The notes under the pieces were generated by a model that worked only from the letters and a program-made list of their open reading frames with translations, did not search any database and was not told the origin of the DNA. 64,000 nucleotides of DNA, from the NCBI GenBank assembly GCA_963815785.1, contig CAWFHZ010000008.1, positions 62,001 through 126,000 on the forward strand, given 5' to 3'. A program made the position numbers and the translations under genes. Origin of the DNA: DATFVA01 sp963815785. GTDB taxonomy: Bacteria > Bacteroidota > Ignavibacteria > Ignavibacteriales > Ignavibacteriaceae. Positions 29,083 to 38,453 of the stretch are shown one piece after another. Position 1 is the first letter of the stretch. Each line of letters starts with the position of its first letter.

Positions 29083-29670
29083 TTAATTATTTCCAGTCAG
29101 CTTCTGAATATCATCTCTTATTTTTGCCGCCCTTTCATACTCTTCGGTTTCAATAGCTTTTCGAAGTTTATCCTGTAAAGCTGCTAGCCTGGCTTCCTTG
29201 GTTTTCGGAACATCCTGCTGTTCGGTTTGCTCAGGTTGGGCTTCCTCTCCTTCAGTCTCCTCTGATGGTATAAATGCTGCGGCCTCCATTACTGATTCGG
29301 CTACATAAATTGGTGAACGTGCGCGAACAGCGAGAGCAATCGCATCACTCGGTCTGGCGTCTACTTCATTTGTTAATCCTGATACTTCTATGAGTATTTT
29401 TGCGTAAAAAGTATTTTCTCTTAATTCATCTACTATTATTTCTATTATGGTTGCCCCGAGATTATCAATCATTTGCTTTAGGAGATCATGAGTTAAAGGT
29501 CTTGGCGGTTTTATGCCTTCAATTTCTAAAGCTATAGCCTGTGCTTCAAAGGCCCCGATTATAATTGGAAGTCTTCTGTTTGCTCCTGTTTCCTTTAACA
29601 AGATTGCATAGGCTCCGCCTGTGGACGGACTGGACGATAATCCCAATATTTCACATTGTACCTTTTGCAC
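29083..29670 (-). CDS. Bifunctional nuclease (BFN) domain protein with UVR motif
   Basis: Residues 1-135 form a BFN/DUF151 domain (ILGLSSSPSTGGAYAILL, LPIIIGAFEAQAIALEIEG, RPSDAIALAVRARSPIYVA), a family with reported DNase/RNase activity. Residues ~160-195 are a UVR motif (LAALQDKLRKAIETEEYERA), as in UvrB/UvrC/ClpC, joined by an acidic Gln-rich linker. The pairing is typical of Bacteroidota-type BFN proteins. It is the last gene of the etfB-etfA-bfn group, 13 bases after etfA. Confidence 0.9.
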   Translation of the reverse strand: MQKVQCEILGLSSSPSTGGAYAILLKETGANRRLPIIIGAFEAQAIALEIEGIKPPRPLTHDLLKQMIDNLGATIIEIIVDELRENTFYAKILIEVSGLTNEVDARPSDAIALAVRARSPIYVAESVMEAAAFIPSEETEGEEAQPEQTEQQDVPKTKEARLAALQDKLRKAIETEEYERAAKIRDDIQKLTGNN

Positions 29671-29683
29671 TTTTTCCTCGTTC

Positions 29684-30655
29684 CTATGATTTTATTTTTT
29701 TTATCTCTTCGGTTAAAGCGGGTAATATCTCAAAAACATCACCTGCAATTCCATAATCCGCAACACTAAATATCGGAGCTTCCTTATCTTTATTAATTGC
29801 TACAATATATTTTGAAGAACTCATTCCTGCAAGGTGCTGAATTGCACCGGAAATTCCACAGGCGATATAAAGAGATGGGGATACTGTTTTACCTGTTTGT
29901 CCAACCTGTTCACGATGATCTCTCCATCCAGCATCAACAACAGCTCTAGATGCTCCTACCGCGGCACCGAGTGTATCTGCTAATTCCTCAACCAGATGAA
30001 AATTTTCAGGCGCTTTTAATCCTCTGCCACCAGAAACAATAATATCGGCTTCTGCAACATCAATCTTACCTTCAGATTTTTTTATCTCTGTAACCCTTGT
30101 TTTAAGATCAGGATTTTCAATATTTTTTGTTTCAACTTCTATATTTGCTGAGTCATCTTTAACTTCAGTTTTAAAAACATTTGGTCTCAATACAAATATT
30201 TTAATTTCACTTTTAAGTTTTACATCAATCAATGCTTTGCCTGCATATACAGGTCGTGTTGCAACAACTTCTCCGGATGATGAATTGAGATTAATACAGT
30301 CCATCAGGCAGCCAGCCTGCAGGCGGGCGCTTAAATGAGGTGCAAGATCTTTACCTAAAGATGTTCCTGATAAGATGAGAAAACTTACTCCGGATTCCTT
30401 TGCATAATCACAAATAATTTGTGTATAGGCAGAAGTTGAATAATTCTTAAGGTTTTCATTTTTAAAATGAATTACTTTTTTAATTCCGTACTTTGCAATA
30501 TCAGAAATATTTTCTATTTCATCTCCAACAACAACAGCTTCAGCCTCTAGTTTCAATTCTCCTGCTAGTTTTGCCGATACGCTTACAGCTTCAAATGATG
30601 ATCTTTTTAATTTATTTTCTCTTTGTTCAAGAATTGCTAAAATTTTATTTGCCAT
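29684..30655 (-). CDS. etfA: Electron transfer flavoprotein alpha subunit
   Basis: This is a 323-residue subunit. The N-terminal half is the alpha/beta ETF domain, and the C-terminal half is the FAD-binding domain with SGGRGLKAPENFHLVEELAD, GASRAVVDAGWRDHREQVGQTG and IACGISGAIQHLAGM. It carries electrons from acyl-CoA and other dehydrogenases to the quinone pool. etfB lies 15 bases upstream on the same strand. No EtfD or bifurcating partner is present here. Confidence 0.95.
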   Translation of the reverse strand: MANKILAILEQRENKLKRSSFEAVSVSAKLAGELKLEAEAVVVGDEIENISDIAKYGIKKVIHFKNENLKNYSTSAYTQIICDYAKESGVSFLILSGTSLGKDLAPHLSARLQAGCLMDCINLNSSSGEVVATRPVYAGKALIDVKLKSEIKIFVLRPNVFKTEVKDDSANIEVETKNIENPDLKTRVTEIKKSEGKIDVAEADIIVSGGRGLKAPENFHLVEELADTLGAAVGASRAVVDAGWRDHREQVGQTGKTVSPSLYIACGISGAIQHLAGMSSSKYIVAINKDKEAPIFSVADYGIAGDVFEILPALTEEIKKIKS

Positions 30656-30670
30656 TTTTTTGTTAAACTC

Positions 30671-31423
30671 CTATATAACTTTTGCTTCTTCTCTAAGTAA
30701 TTTTACTAATTCCGGTACAGCAGATGCATCGGTACCAAGGATTCTTCCTGCTTTCTTTTCAGGAGGCTTATTCATTTTAATTACCTCCGCAAGTTGTTCA
30801 ACCTGTGCTGCCGGTTTTTCCTCAATAGTTTTTTTCTTCGCTCCCATTATTCCTTTCAGAGAAGCATATCTTGGCTCATTGAGACCTTTCTGAGCTCCGA
30901 TAACTACCGGTAGTTCCGTTTCAACAACTTCCCGCCCCCCCTCAATTTCTCTTTCGGCAGTAACTTTGTTTCCATCAATATTCAGTGAGACAACTACTGT
31001 GATGCATGAATATGATAAAAATTCTGCAGTTAACTGTGGTACTGCGGAATTGTCATAATCAACAGATTGCTTACCACAAAATACTAACTCGCAACCGAGT
31101 GATTTAATCTCTTCCGCGAGTGCTTTTGCAATTCCGAATGAATCTCTTGGATTTTCATCTTTTAATAAAATTCCTTTATCCACTCCCATTGCAAGAGCTT
31201 TTCTTATTGTTTCTTTATTGGAATCTCCGCCGACACTAATTGCTGTTACTTCAGAGTCCCCGCCAAATTTTTCCTTCATTTTAAGCGCTTCTTCAATAGC
31301 AATCTCATCATATGGATTTACAACGTAGGTAACTCCCGAGGGATCAATTGTTTTTTCATCTGCCCCGACTTTTACTTTAGTAGCAGTGTCCGGTACATGG
31401 CTTACACATACTGCTATTTTCAT
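30671..31423 (-). CDS. etfB: Electron transfer flavoprotein beta subunit
   Basis: This is a 250-residue subunit with the ETF beta fold: MKIAVCVSHVPDT at the N-terminus, VVNPYDEIAIEEALKMKE, LVFCGKQSVDYDNSAVPQ and REIEGGREVVETELPVVI. The start is supported by GGAGG six bases upstream of ATG. With etfA it forms the heterodimer that binds FAD and AMP. It is divergent from the broken clpS gene. Confidence 0.95.
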   Translation of the reverse strand: MKIAVCVSHVPDTATKVKVGADEKTIDPSGVTYVVNPYDEIAIEEALKMKEKFGGDSEVTAISVGGDSNKETIRKALAMGVDKGILLKDENPRDSFGIAKALAEEIKSLGCELVFCGKQSVDYDNSAVPQLTAEFLSYSCITVVVSLNIDGNKVTAEREIEGGREVVETELPVVIGAQKGLNEPRYASLKGIMGAKKKTIEEKPAAQVEQLAEVIKMNKPPEKKAGRILGTDASAVPELVKLLREEAKVI

Positions 31424-31578
31424 CTATCCTCCGTTATTTATGTTAATTTAGAACAAAAAATAAACATACCCTCCTATAAAATCAAACCTATGGTGCGTTC
31501 GATATCAACAGATACACAAATTCAACTTTTGTTATTTACTTCATTTAATTTCAATTTATTATTTAATATTTTTGCAGC

Positions 31579-31870
31579 ATGGAATTAAAACCATTCAAAA
31601 GAATCGCGTTTAGATATATTAGAAAAAGAAGATGTTAAAGTTAGTCTTTCCTGTAAAGTAATTCTTTACAATGATGACTGGCATACATTTGATGAAGTGA
31701 TATTTCAATTGATAAAAGCGCTTGGCTGTACTTATGAAAAAGCAAGAGCATGTGCTTTTGAGGTTCATGTTAAAGGTAGTTGTGTTGTGTTTAATGGTGA
31801 TATGAAAGAATGTCTTAAAGTTTCCTCAGTACTTGAAGAAATTGCGCTTAATACACAAATTATTACGTGA
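31579..31870 (+). pseudogene. clpS: ATP-dependent Clp protease adaptor ClpS, frameshifted
   Basis: ATG at 31579 reads MELKPFK, then the frame ends early. Reading one base later from the AAAA run at 31597-31600 gives ESRLDILEKEDVKVSLS and the ClpS core VILYNDDWHTFDEVIFQLI, EKARACAFEVHVKGSCVV and EEIALNTQIIT, with a stop at 31868. The NDD motif and the helix that contacts N-end-rule substrates are intact. One extra A restores a protein of about 96 residues, a normal ClpS length. ClpS hands N-degron substrates to ClpA/ClpC. Because the gene is broken and short, an ORF scan misses it. Confidence 0.82.
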
Positions 31871-31958
31871 GATTATCCCTTAGTGTAAAGCAATATTCAT
31901 TGTAAAAACCTCCACTTATCTATATATTTCATTTCTATTTATAAAAAGAAAGAATTCG

Positions 31959-33803
31959 ATGACCAGTCGTATAGATGACTTACGGAATATAGCTATTATT
32001 GCCCATGTCGATCACGGTAAGACCACTCTTGTAGATCACCTGTTAAAACAAACAGGAGCTTTCAGATTAAACCAGCAGGTTGAGAAACGAATAATGGATT
32101 CAAATGCTCTGGAAAAGGAAAGAGGAATTACAATCCTAGCAAAAAACCTGAGCATACACTATAAAAATTGTAAGATTAACATAATTGATACACCGGGTCA
32201 TGCTGATTTTGGTGGTGAAGTAGAGAGAACCCTTAGAATGGTAGACGGCGTTTTGTTGCTTGTTGATGCAGCCGAAGGACCATTACCACAAACAAAGTTT
32301 GTTTTGAAAAAGTCACTCGATCTGGGATTAAAACCTATCGTGGTGATTAATAAAATTGACAGAAAAGATGCCAGACCAAATGAGGTACTGAATGAAGTGT
32401 TCGACTTATTTGTTAGTCTTGGCGCCTCCGATGATCAGCTTGATTTTCCTTACATTTACACCATTGCCAAACAGGGAATTGCCAGGCTCAATCTAGAAGA
32501 TGAAAGTGATAATCTTTTGCCGCTGCTTGATGTCATAATCGAAAAAGTTCCCAAACCATTTGTTGATCTTGAGTCACCTTTCCAGATGCTTATTTCTGCA
32601 ATTGATTATAATGATTACCTTGGCAGGATAGGAATTGGAAGAATCCATAAAGGTGTTCTTCGAAACGGTGATAACATGATCCTGATAACAAAAGAAGGGA
32701 AGAGAATTGAAGCAAAAATTACAAAACTTTATTCCTTTGAAAGTATAAAACGCGTTGAAGCTGATGAGTTATCTTCCGGTGACATCGGAGGAATAGCTGG
32801 TCTTGAAGATGTAGATATTGGTGACACCATTACCAGTCCGAAAAATGCAGAACCGCTTCCGTTTGTAGCTATAGATGAGCCCACGATTACTATGAATTTC
32901 ATGGTTAATAATTCACCGTTTGCAGGATTGGATGGGAAATACGTTACAACAAGAAACATCAGTGAAAGATTATCCAGGGAATTAAAATCGAACGTAAGCT
33001 TAAGGGTTGAGATGACTGATTCTCCTGATATATTTAAAGTTAGCGGAAGGGGAGAACTCCATTTATCAATTCTGATAGAAAATATGAGAAGAGAAGGATA
33101 TGAACTTCAGGTTACGCGACCAGAAGTGATTATGAAAAAAATTGATGATGTATTATGCGAGCCGATGGAACATGTTATTATAGATGTACCGGAAGAATTT
33201 GTTGGAATTGTAATTGAAAAACTTGGTAAGCGCAAAGCTGAAATGAAGAATATGCTTACCTTTAACGAAAACACAAGGATAGAATTTATTATTCCATCGA
33301 GAGGATTAATAGGTTACAGGTCAGAATTTATGACTGATACTAAAGGTACGGGAATTCTTCACCATAATTTTCATGGACATGAACCTTATAAAGGTGAAAT
33401 AGTTCATAGACAGCGGGGAGCCCTTGCAGCAATGGAAGCCGGTACAGCATCAGCATATGCAATGTTTAAATTGCAGGAAAGATCTGTTTTCTTTATTGAA
33501 CCGGGAACTAAAGTCTATGAGGGAATGGTAGTTGGAGAAAACTCGCGTAATAATGATATGTATGTTAATGTCACTAAAACCAAACAATTATCAAATATGC
33601 GCTCTTCCGGAGCAGATGAGGCAATCAGGCTGGAACCGCCAACAATCCATACCCTCGAACAGGCGATTGAATGGATTACAGATGATGAATTTGTGGAAGT
33701 AACACCTCATAGCATTCGGGTCAGAAAAAGATATCTGACTGAGATGGATAGGAAGAATGCAAGGCTTGCAGAGAAACAAAAAGCAGCTGAAGTAGCAGTT
33801 TGA
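31959..33803 (+). CDS. typA: Ribosome-binding GTPase TypA/BipA
   Basis: This is a 614-residue translational GTPase. G motifs are IAHVDHGKTTLVDHLL (G1), KERGITILAK (G2), DTPGHADFGGEVERT (G3) and VINKIDRKDARP (G4). The EF-G-like domains and the TypA-specific C-terminus follow (GTGILHHNFHGHEPYKGEI). It acts on the ribosome under stress and at low temperature. A strong hairpin terminator lies 13 bases after the stop. Confidence 0.96.
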   Translation: MTSRIDDLRNIAIIAHVDHGKTTLVDHLLKQTGAFRLNQQVEKRIMDSNALEKERGITILAKNLSIHYKNCKINIIDTPGHADFGGEVERTLRMVDGVLLLVDAAEGPLPQTKFVLKKSLDLGLKPIVVINKIDRKDARPNEVLNEVFDLFVSLGASDDQLDFPYIYTIAKQGIARLNLEDESDNLLPLLDVIIEKVPKPFVDLESPFQMLISAIDYNDYLGRIGIGRIHKGVLRNGDNMILITKEGKRIEAKITKLYSFESIKRVEADELSSGDIGGIAGLEDVDIGDTITSPKNAEPLPFVAIDEPTITMNFMVNNSPFAGLDGKYVTTRNISERLSRELKSNVSLRVEMTDSPDIFKVSGRGELHLSILIENMRREGYELQVTRPEVIMKKIDDVLCEPMEHVIIDVPEEFVGIVIEKLGKRKAEMKNMLTFNENTRIEFIIPSRGLIGYRSEFMTDTKGTGILHHNFHGHEPYKGEIVHRQRGALAAMEAGTASAYAMFKLQERSVFFIEPGTKVYEGMVVGENSRNNDMYVNVTKTKQLSNMRSSGADEAIRLEPPTIHTLEQAIEWITDDEFVEVTPHSIRVRKRYLTEMDRKNARLAEKQKAAEVAV

Positions 33804-33815
33804 GAGAATTATAGA

Positions 33816-33841
33816 AGACGCCTGATCGGGCGTCTTTTTTA
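33816..33841 (+). terminator. Rho-independent terminator after typA
   Basis: AGACGCC (33816-33822) pairs with GGCGTCT (33829-33835) around a six-base loop and is followed by a T-run. It closes the typA transcript before pepD. Confidence 0.85.
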
Positions 33842-33884
33842 TTGAACGAATGTTATAAAGTTAAACCAAATAAGGAGATTATTT

Positions 33885-35350
33885 ATGGCAGAAACAGCGA
33901 TTAAAAATCTGAAACCCGAATTAATTTGGAAAAGATTCTACGAAATTACTCAGGTTCCCCGTCCTTCCAAAAAGGAAGAGAAAATAAGGGAACATCTGCG
34001 TTCATTCCTGAAAGAACAGAATGTTTCATTTAAAGAAGATAAAGTTGGAAATATTGTTGCCAAAGTTCCGGCAACTAAAGGATTGGAAAAATCCCCTACG
34101 ATTATCTTACAGGGTCACGTTGATATGGTGTGTGAAAAGAATAAAGGAACCAATCATGATTTTGAAAATGATCCCATAAAAATAAAAAGAGAAGACGGGT
34201 GGATAACAGCTGAAGGGACAACACTTGGAAGCGATAATGGAATCGGGGTTGCTGCTGCTTTAGCTGTAATTAATGATACAGAAACTGTGCACGGTCCTAT
34301 CGAGATTCTTCTTACTGTAGATGAGGAAACCGGAATGACAGGTGCCAATTACCTTGAGCCGGGCATGATTACAGGTAGCATAATGTTGAACATGGATTCA
34401 GAAGAAGATGGAGCATTTTATGTCGGATGTTCCGGCGGAGTTGATACTGTGTCTTCCTTTGAATTAAAAACAATGGATGCCCCCTCTGGTTATACAGCAT
34501 ATGAAATAATGATTACCGGTTTAAAAGGAGGACACTCGGGACTGGATATTAATTTAGGAAGAGCTAATGCCATAAAGTTATTAGGGCGTACTCTGAGTAG
34601 AATTCCAGGTGCAGATATTTTTATCGGTTCACTTTCCGGTGGAAGTTTAAGAAATGCTATTCCCAGGGAAGCAGAAGCACTTGTGATGATAAAAAATGGA
34701 GAAGAATCAAAAATCGAGAAGTCAGTTGTCGGATTCCAACAGAATCTTCTCAATGAATTTAAAAAATCAGATAGCGGGTTAAAGATCATTTTCAAAAAAT
34801 CTGATAAAAATCCTTCTAAAGTCTTCACTTCAGAATTCCAGACTAATATTATTAATCTTTTACTGGCTCTCCCTCATGGAGTAATAGCTATGAGTCAGGA
34901 TATTCCGGATCTGGTAGAGACCTCAACAAATTTTGCAACTATTTCAACAGAGACTGGAAAGTTGAGTATCAGTACAAGTCAAAGAAGCTCTATTGATAGT
35001 GCTAAAGATTATATTGCATCAAACGTGAAAGCAATTCTGGAACTGGCTGATGGAAAAGTTTCTGTGGGTGATGGTTACCCCGGATGGAAACCTGATATGG
35101 ATTCGGCTATTCTTAAAACTTCAAAGGAAGTTTTTAAAAACTTTTTAATAAAGAACCTGAAATAAAAGCTATCCACGCCGGACTTGAGTGTGGAATTCTG
35201 GGAGCTAAAAAACCAGGTTTGGATATGATCTCATTCGGTCCCACTATTCAAGGGGCGCATTCTCCGGATGAAAAAGTTAATATTGAAACTGTTGAAAAGT
35301 TTTACGATTTGTTAAAGGGAATTCTTAAAAGAGTTGCTGAGCAGAAATAA
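33885..35350 (+). pseudogene. pepD: Aminoacyl-histidine dipeptidase (M20 family), frameshifted near the 3' end
   Basis: Residues 1-420 are a normal PepD: GHVDMVCEKN (metal His and Asp), TVDEETGMTGA (catalytic and metal Glu) and GGHSGLDINLGRAN in the dimerisation lid. At ~35141-35146, in a run of five T, the frame is lost and stops at 35165. Reading with one extra T continues as FNKEPEIKAIHAGLECG, MISFGPTIQGAHSPDEKV and FYDLLKGILKR to the stop at 35350, which supplies the C-terminal metal-ligand His. A single-base deletion explains this. Restored length is about 488 residues, as in the family. The enzyme cleaves Xaa-His dipeptides. Confidence 0.88.
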
Positions 35351-35370
35351 AAAAGTGTGCGTTAAAACTA

Positions 35371-35400
35371 AGGCTATCTGTAAACTCAGATAGCCTGTTT
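35371..35400. terminator. Bidirectional terminator between pepD and the SET gene
   Basis: A perfect ten-base stem, AGGCTATCTG (35371-35380) with CAGATAGCCT (35387-35396), is followed by a T-rich stretch on the plus strand and has A-rich sequence on the other side. The stop codon of the converging SET-domain gene lies inside the stem. Confidence 0.8.
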
Positions 35401-35817
35401 TATTTCAAATTCTTTCTCAGAATAATTTACACATATCTCACACTGACAAAGATCATAGATTTCTTCATAACCGTAATCAATGGTCAACTCCTCATCCGGT
35501 TCAATATCGCGATCTGCTACGAGAAATAAAGTTTCATCATCTCGGTCGTATATATCACAATTGTAACTACAGTTATGATTAATAAATTTAATCTTCCCGG
35601 TTTTTTCTGTATCAATATAGGTTTCGCCATTCCAGAAAATATAAACGTTTCCAAATTCTTCTCTTCGTTCACATTCATCACCTGAAATTACGTCTCCCTT
35701 AATGATCATAATTTTTTCGCCGGCAGAAATTTTCACAGAGGTAAATAATCCAGCTCCGTGTATTCCAGAGTCGTTAACATAAAGATACTTTTCAAAAAAT
35801 AAGGTTTCTCCGTTCAA
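35386..35817 (-). CDS. SET domain-containing protein
   Basis: This is a 143-residue protein that is essentially a bare SET domain: SGIHGAGLFTSVKISAGE at the N-terminus, FINHNCSYNCDI (the NHxCxxN knot motif that binds SAM and Lys) and EELTIDYGYEE, with a C-terminal CQCEIC like a post-SET metal site. SET domains methylate lysines; bacterial members are sporadic and substrates are usually unknown. It converges on pepD and shares its terminator. Confidence 0.88.
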   Translation of the reverse strand: MNGETLFFEKYLYVNDSGIHGAGLFTSVKISAGEKIMIIKGDVISGDECERREEFGNVYIFWNGETYIDTEKTGKIKFINHNCSYNCDIYDRDDETLFLVADRDIEPDEELTIDYGYEEIYDLCQCEICVNYSEKEFEIKQAI

Positions 35818-36022
35818 GCTATGTTTAATCCTTTCTTATTAATAATTCATCGTGCTTTGATCAGCATCATAAAGAAAAACTGAAATTATTTTCTACAAAC
35901 AATAAATTTACAAAAATTGAACTGATTATAAAAAAATGATTTGTAATTTTGATATATGTAATATGTTATCGTGGTATATCTTCTTATTATACGATTAAAC
36001 GAATTAAATTATATCTGAAAAA

Positions 36023-36961
36023 ATGATCAAAGAGAAGTTAAAAGTTATCTGGGAATTCACTAAGGATGTGTTTAATAAATTCATAGACGACAAATGTCCA
36101 AAACTGGGAGCAGCACTTTCTTTTTATACAATATTTTCTCTTGCCCCGATAATTGTTATTTCCATCTCAGTTGCAGGATTAATTTTCGGTAAAGAAGCAG
36201 CAAGAGGTGAAATAATTGTGCAGATTCAAGATCTTGTTGGTTATGAGGGAGCAAAGGTAATTCAAACTGCTTTGAAGAACGCACAGTACTCCAGTCAAGG
36301 TGTAATTGCAATTACTATAAGTTTTGTAGCACTTGTAATCGGTTCCACTATTGTATTTGTAGAGCTTCAGGATTCGTTAAATATTATTTGGAAAGTTAAA
36401 CCAAAACCGGGGAACAGCGTTATTAAAGGTTTATTAAAAGACAGAGTGCAGTCATTTGTGATGGTAATTGCTACGGGTTTCCTGCTTCTAGTCTCGTTGG
36501 TTATCAGTGCAGTGATTTCCGGACTGAACAATTTTATCAGCTCAGGTTTCTTTAATATCCCAAATTCTATTCTTGATTTCTCGGATATTGTTATTTCTCT
36601 ATTTATCACTTTCCTTCTTTTCATGATGATATTTCGTTTTTTGCCTGATGTTAATATAGGGTGGAGACATGTCTGGGTTGGAGCGTTGGTGACTTCGGTG
36701 TTCTTTGTGCTTGGAAAATATCTGATTAGTCTCTACCTCGGAACAAGTACTCTTGGTTCTACATATGGTGCTGCAGGTTCTTTGGTTATTTTTCTTTTGT
36801 GGGTTTATTATTCAGCACAAATTTTATTCCTTGGAGCAGAGTTCACTCAGGTTTATGCAAATAAATATGGTGAAGGAATAAAACCCGCGTCAAAATTTAT
36901 GAAATATGTCGAAGAAGGAATTTTCAGTATAGAAACCGGAAATAAAAAATCTTCAGGATAA
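36023..36961 (+). CDS. YihY/virulence factor BrkB family membrane protein
   Basis: This is a 312-residue inner-membrane protein with six hydrophobic helices. Family features are CPKLGAALSFYTIFSLAPII, WRHVWVGALVTSVFFVLGKY and YGAAGSLVIFLLWVYYSAQI. The family was once thought to be RNase BN, and its true function is unsettled; transport of a small molecule is often suggested. The last nine bases overlap the converging MORN-repeat gene. Confidence 0.9.
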   Translation: MIKEKLKVIWEFTKDVFNKFIDDKCPKLGAALSFYTIFSLAPIIVISISVAGLIFGKEAARGEIIVQIQDLVGYEGAKVIQTALKNAQYSSQGVIAITISFVALVIGSTIVFVELQDSLNIIWKVKPKPGNSVIKGLLKDRVQSFVMVIATGFLLLVSLVISAVISGLNNFISSGFFNIPNSILDFSDIVISLFITFLLFMMIFRFLPDVNIGWRHVWVGALVTSVFFVLGKYLISLYLGTSTLGSTYGAAGSLVIFLLWVYYSAQILFLGAEFTQVYANKYGEGIKPASKFMKYVEEGIFSIETGNKKSSG

Positions 36962-37516
36962 TTTGTACTGCATACCTGCAACCTTAACATCATTACGGTA
37001 AACTTCTTCTGATTTTACTCTACCGTATTCAGTATAGACGGTCCATTTTCCATTTTTCTTCCCATCAATATAGTAACCTGTAGTCTTTAATTTACCATCA
37101 GGATAATACCAAGACCATTTATCATTTGTTAAATCATCCTTAAAGTATCCATTGGACTCAAGTTGACCATCAGGATAAAAATACTGCCATAACCCCTCAT
37201 TTTTATTGTCCTTAATCTGTCCGTTAATGAGTGTTTTTCCATTCGGAGAGAAAATTGTGAATTCTCCATTCTTCAATCCCTTTACTACATCATATTCCAT
37301 TATTTGAGTATCTATAACATCGTGAACTTTTCCTGTAAAGGGTTTTCCATCGTCAATGGTACATATCAATCCATTCTTCAATACAATATAATTGGTTTCC
37401 GTGGCAACAGTTGATTTGAGAGTATTCGTATTGAGGGAATAGAAAATAAAGATTAAAAGTAGGCAGGAATAAACAAGCAGACCCGCTCTGCACCAGAGTA
37501 GATGTAATTTTTGCAT
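36953..37516 (-). CDS. MORN-repeat (YwqK-like) protein
   Basis: The C-terminal two thirds contain YwqK/MORN-type repeats: NEGLWQYFYPDGQLESNGYF, DKWSWYYPDGKLKTTGYY and GKWTVYTEYGRVKSEEVY. An N-terminal hydrophobic segment (GLLVYSCLLLIFIFYSL) makes it exported or membrane-anchored. I prefer the ATG at 37516 to the one at 37567 because it directly precedes the basic region of that segment. Such proteins are often labelled antitoxins, but no toxin is next to it. The function is unknown. Confidence 0.75.
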   Translation of the reverse strand: MQKLHLLWCRAGLLVYSCLLLIFIFYSLNTNTLKSTVATETNYIVLKNGLICTIDDGKPFTGKVHDVIDTQIMEYDVVKGLKNGEFTIFSPNGKTLINGQIKDNKNEGLWQYFYPDGQLESNGYFKDDLTNDKWSWYYPDGKLKTTGYYIDGKKNGKWTVYTEYGRVKSEEVYRNDVKVAGMQYKLS

Positions 37517-37870
37517 AGTATTAAAATAGTTAATGACACAAATAATTTGGCTGCTACTCCACTCCAACCAGAATCAAGTAATTGATATTACAAAATAATT
37601 CTTTAAACCGAAATAGTATTTAACACATTTTTTTCAAGAATCTGCTTCTCTTTAAAGAGAAGATGAATTATTCAATTCTCATTATTGAAAATCCAAAGAG
37701 TGAAAATTGCCTGAAACCCTGCCAACTATTTTGGTTTGCTTTTTGTTGATGCGCAAATGAATATTTCAATTAGTTTATATTAACTTATAACTAAAATTCT
37801 CTCAAATATATTGGCAAATGAATAATTTTGTTAATATTTTAAACGAAATCATTTTAATGTGGGAGTATAT

Positions 37871-38413
37871 ATGTTTAAATCATTAGTTATTATTGCCCTC
37901 TTTTCAACACTTGTTTTATGTCAGGAAGATACAACACCAAAGCATGGATTTGTTGGTGCTGCAACTTGTGGTATGTGCCATAAGACTGAAAAACAGGGAG
38001 ATCAGCTTGGTATTTGGGAAAAATCTCCTCATGCACAGGCATATAAAACACTTCAAACTGCAGAAGCAGATAAAATTGCTAAAGAAAAAGGATTTACTAC
38101 TGCTGCTGCAAAAACACCTGAATGTCTGAAATGTCACGTTTCTGGATATAATGTTGATGCATCCTTACTCGGAAAAAAATTCAATATGGAAGATGGCGTA
38201 CAATGTGAAACCTGCCACGGACCAGGGGAAGATTATAAAAGTATTAAAGTTATGAAGGATAAAGAACAGGCAGTTGCAAACGGATTAATAATACCATCTG
38301 ATATTAACACTTTCTGTGTAAAGTGTCATAATTCCGAAAGCCCGACTTTCGATAAAAATATGGATCTGGCTAAGATGTGGGATAAAATTAAACATCCAAT
38401 ACCTGGTAAATAA
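37871..38413 (+). CDS. Tetraheme c-type cytochrome (cytochrome c554-like)
   Basis: This exported protein has four CxxCH heme-binding motifs: CGMCH (residues 33-37), CLKCH (85-89), CETCH (112-116) and CVKCH near 152. The spacing and the QCETCHGPGEDYKS segment resemble cytochrome c554/c' family domains. The N-terminal segment ends in LVLCQ, so it may be either a cleaved signal or a poor lipobox. I chose ATG at 37871 over the GTG at 37859 because GGGAG sits at the right distance upstream. It is the first gene of a four-gene cluster with a barrel and two larger cytochromes, and probably shuttles electrons in the periplasm. Confidence 0.88.
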   Translation: MFKSLVIIALFSTLVLCQEDTTPKHGFVGAATCGMCHKTEKQGDQLGIWEKSPHAQAYKTLQTAEADKIAKEKGFTTAAAKTPECLKCHVSGYNVDASLLGKKFNMEDGVQCETCHGPGEDYKSIKVMKDKEQAVANGLIIPSDINTFCVKCHNSESPTFDKNMDLAKMWDKIKHPIPGK

Positions 38414-38453
38414 TAATTTAGTTTTACTTGATCCAGAATAACAAAACAGACTT

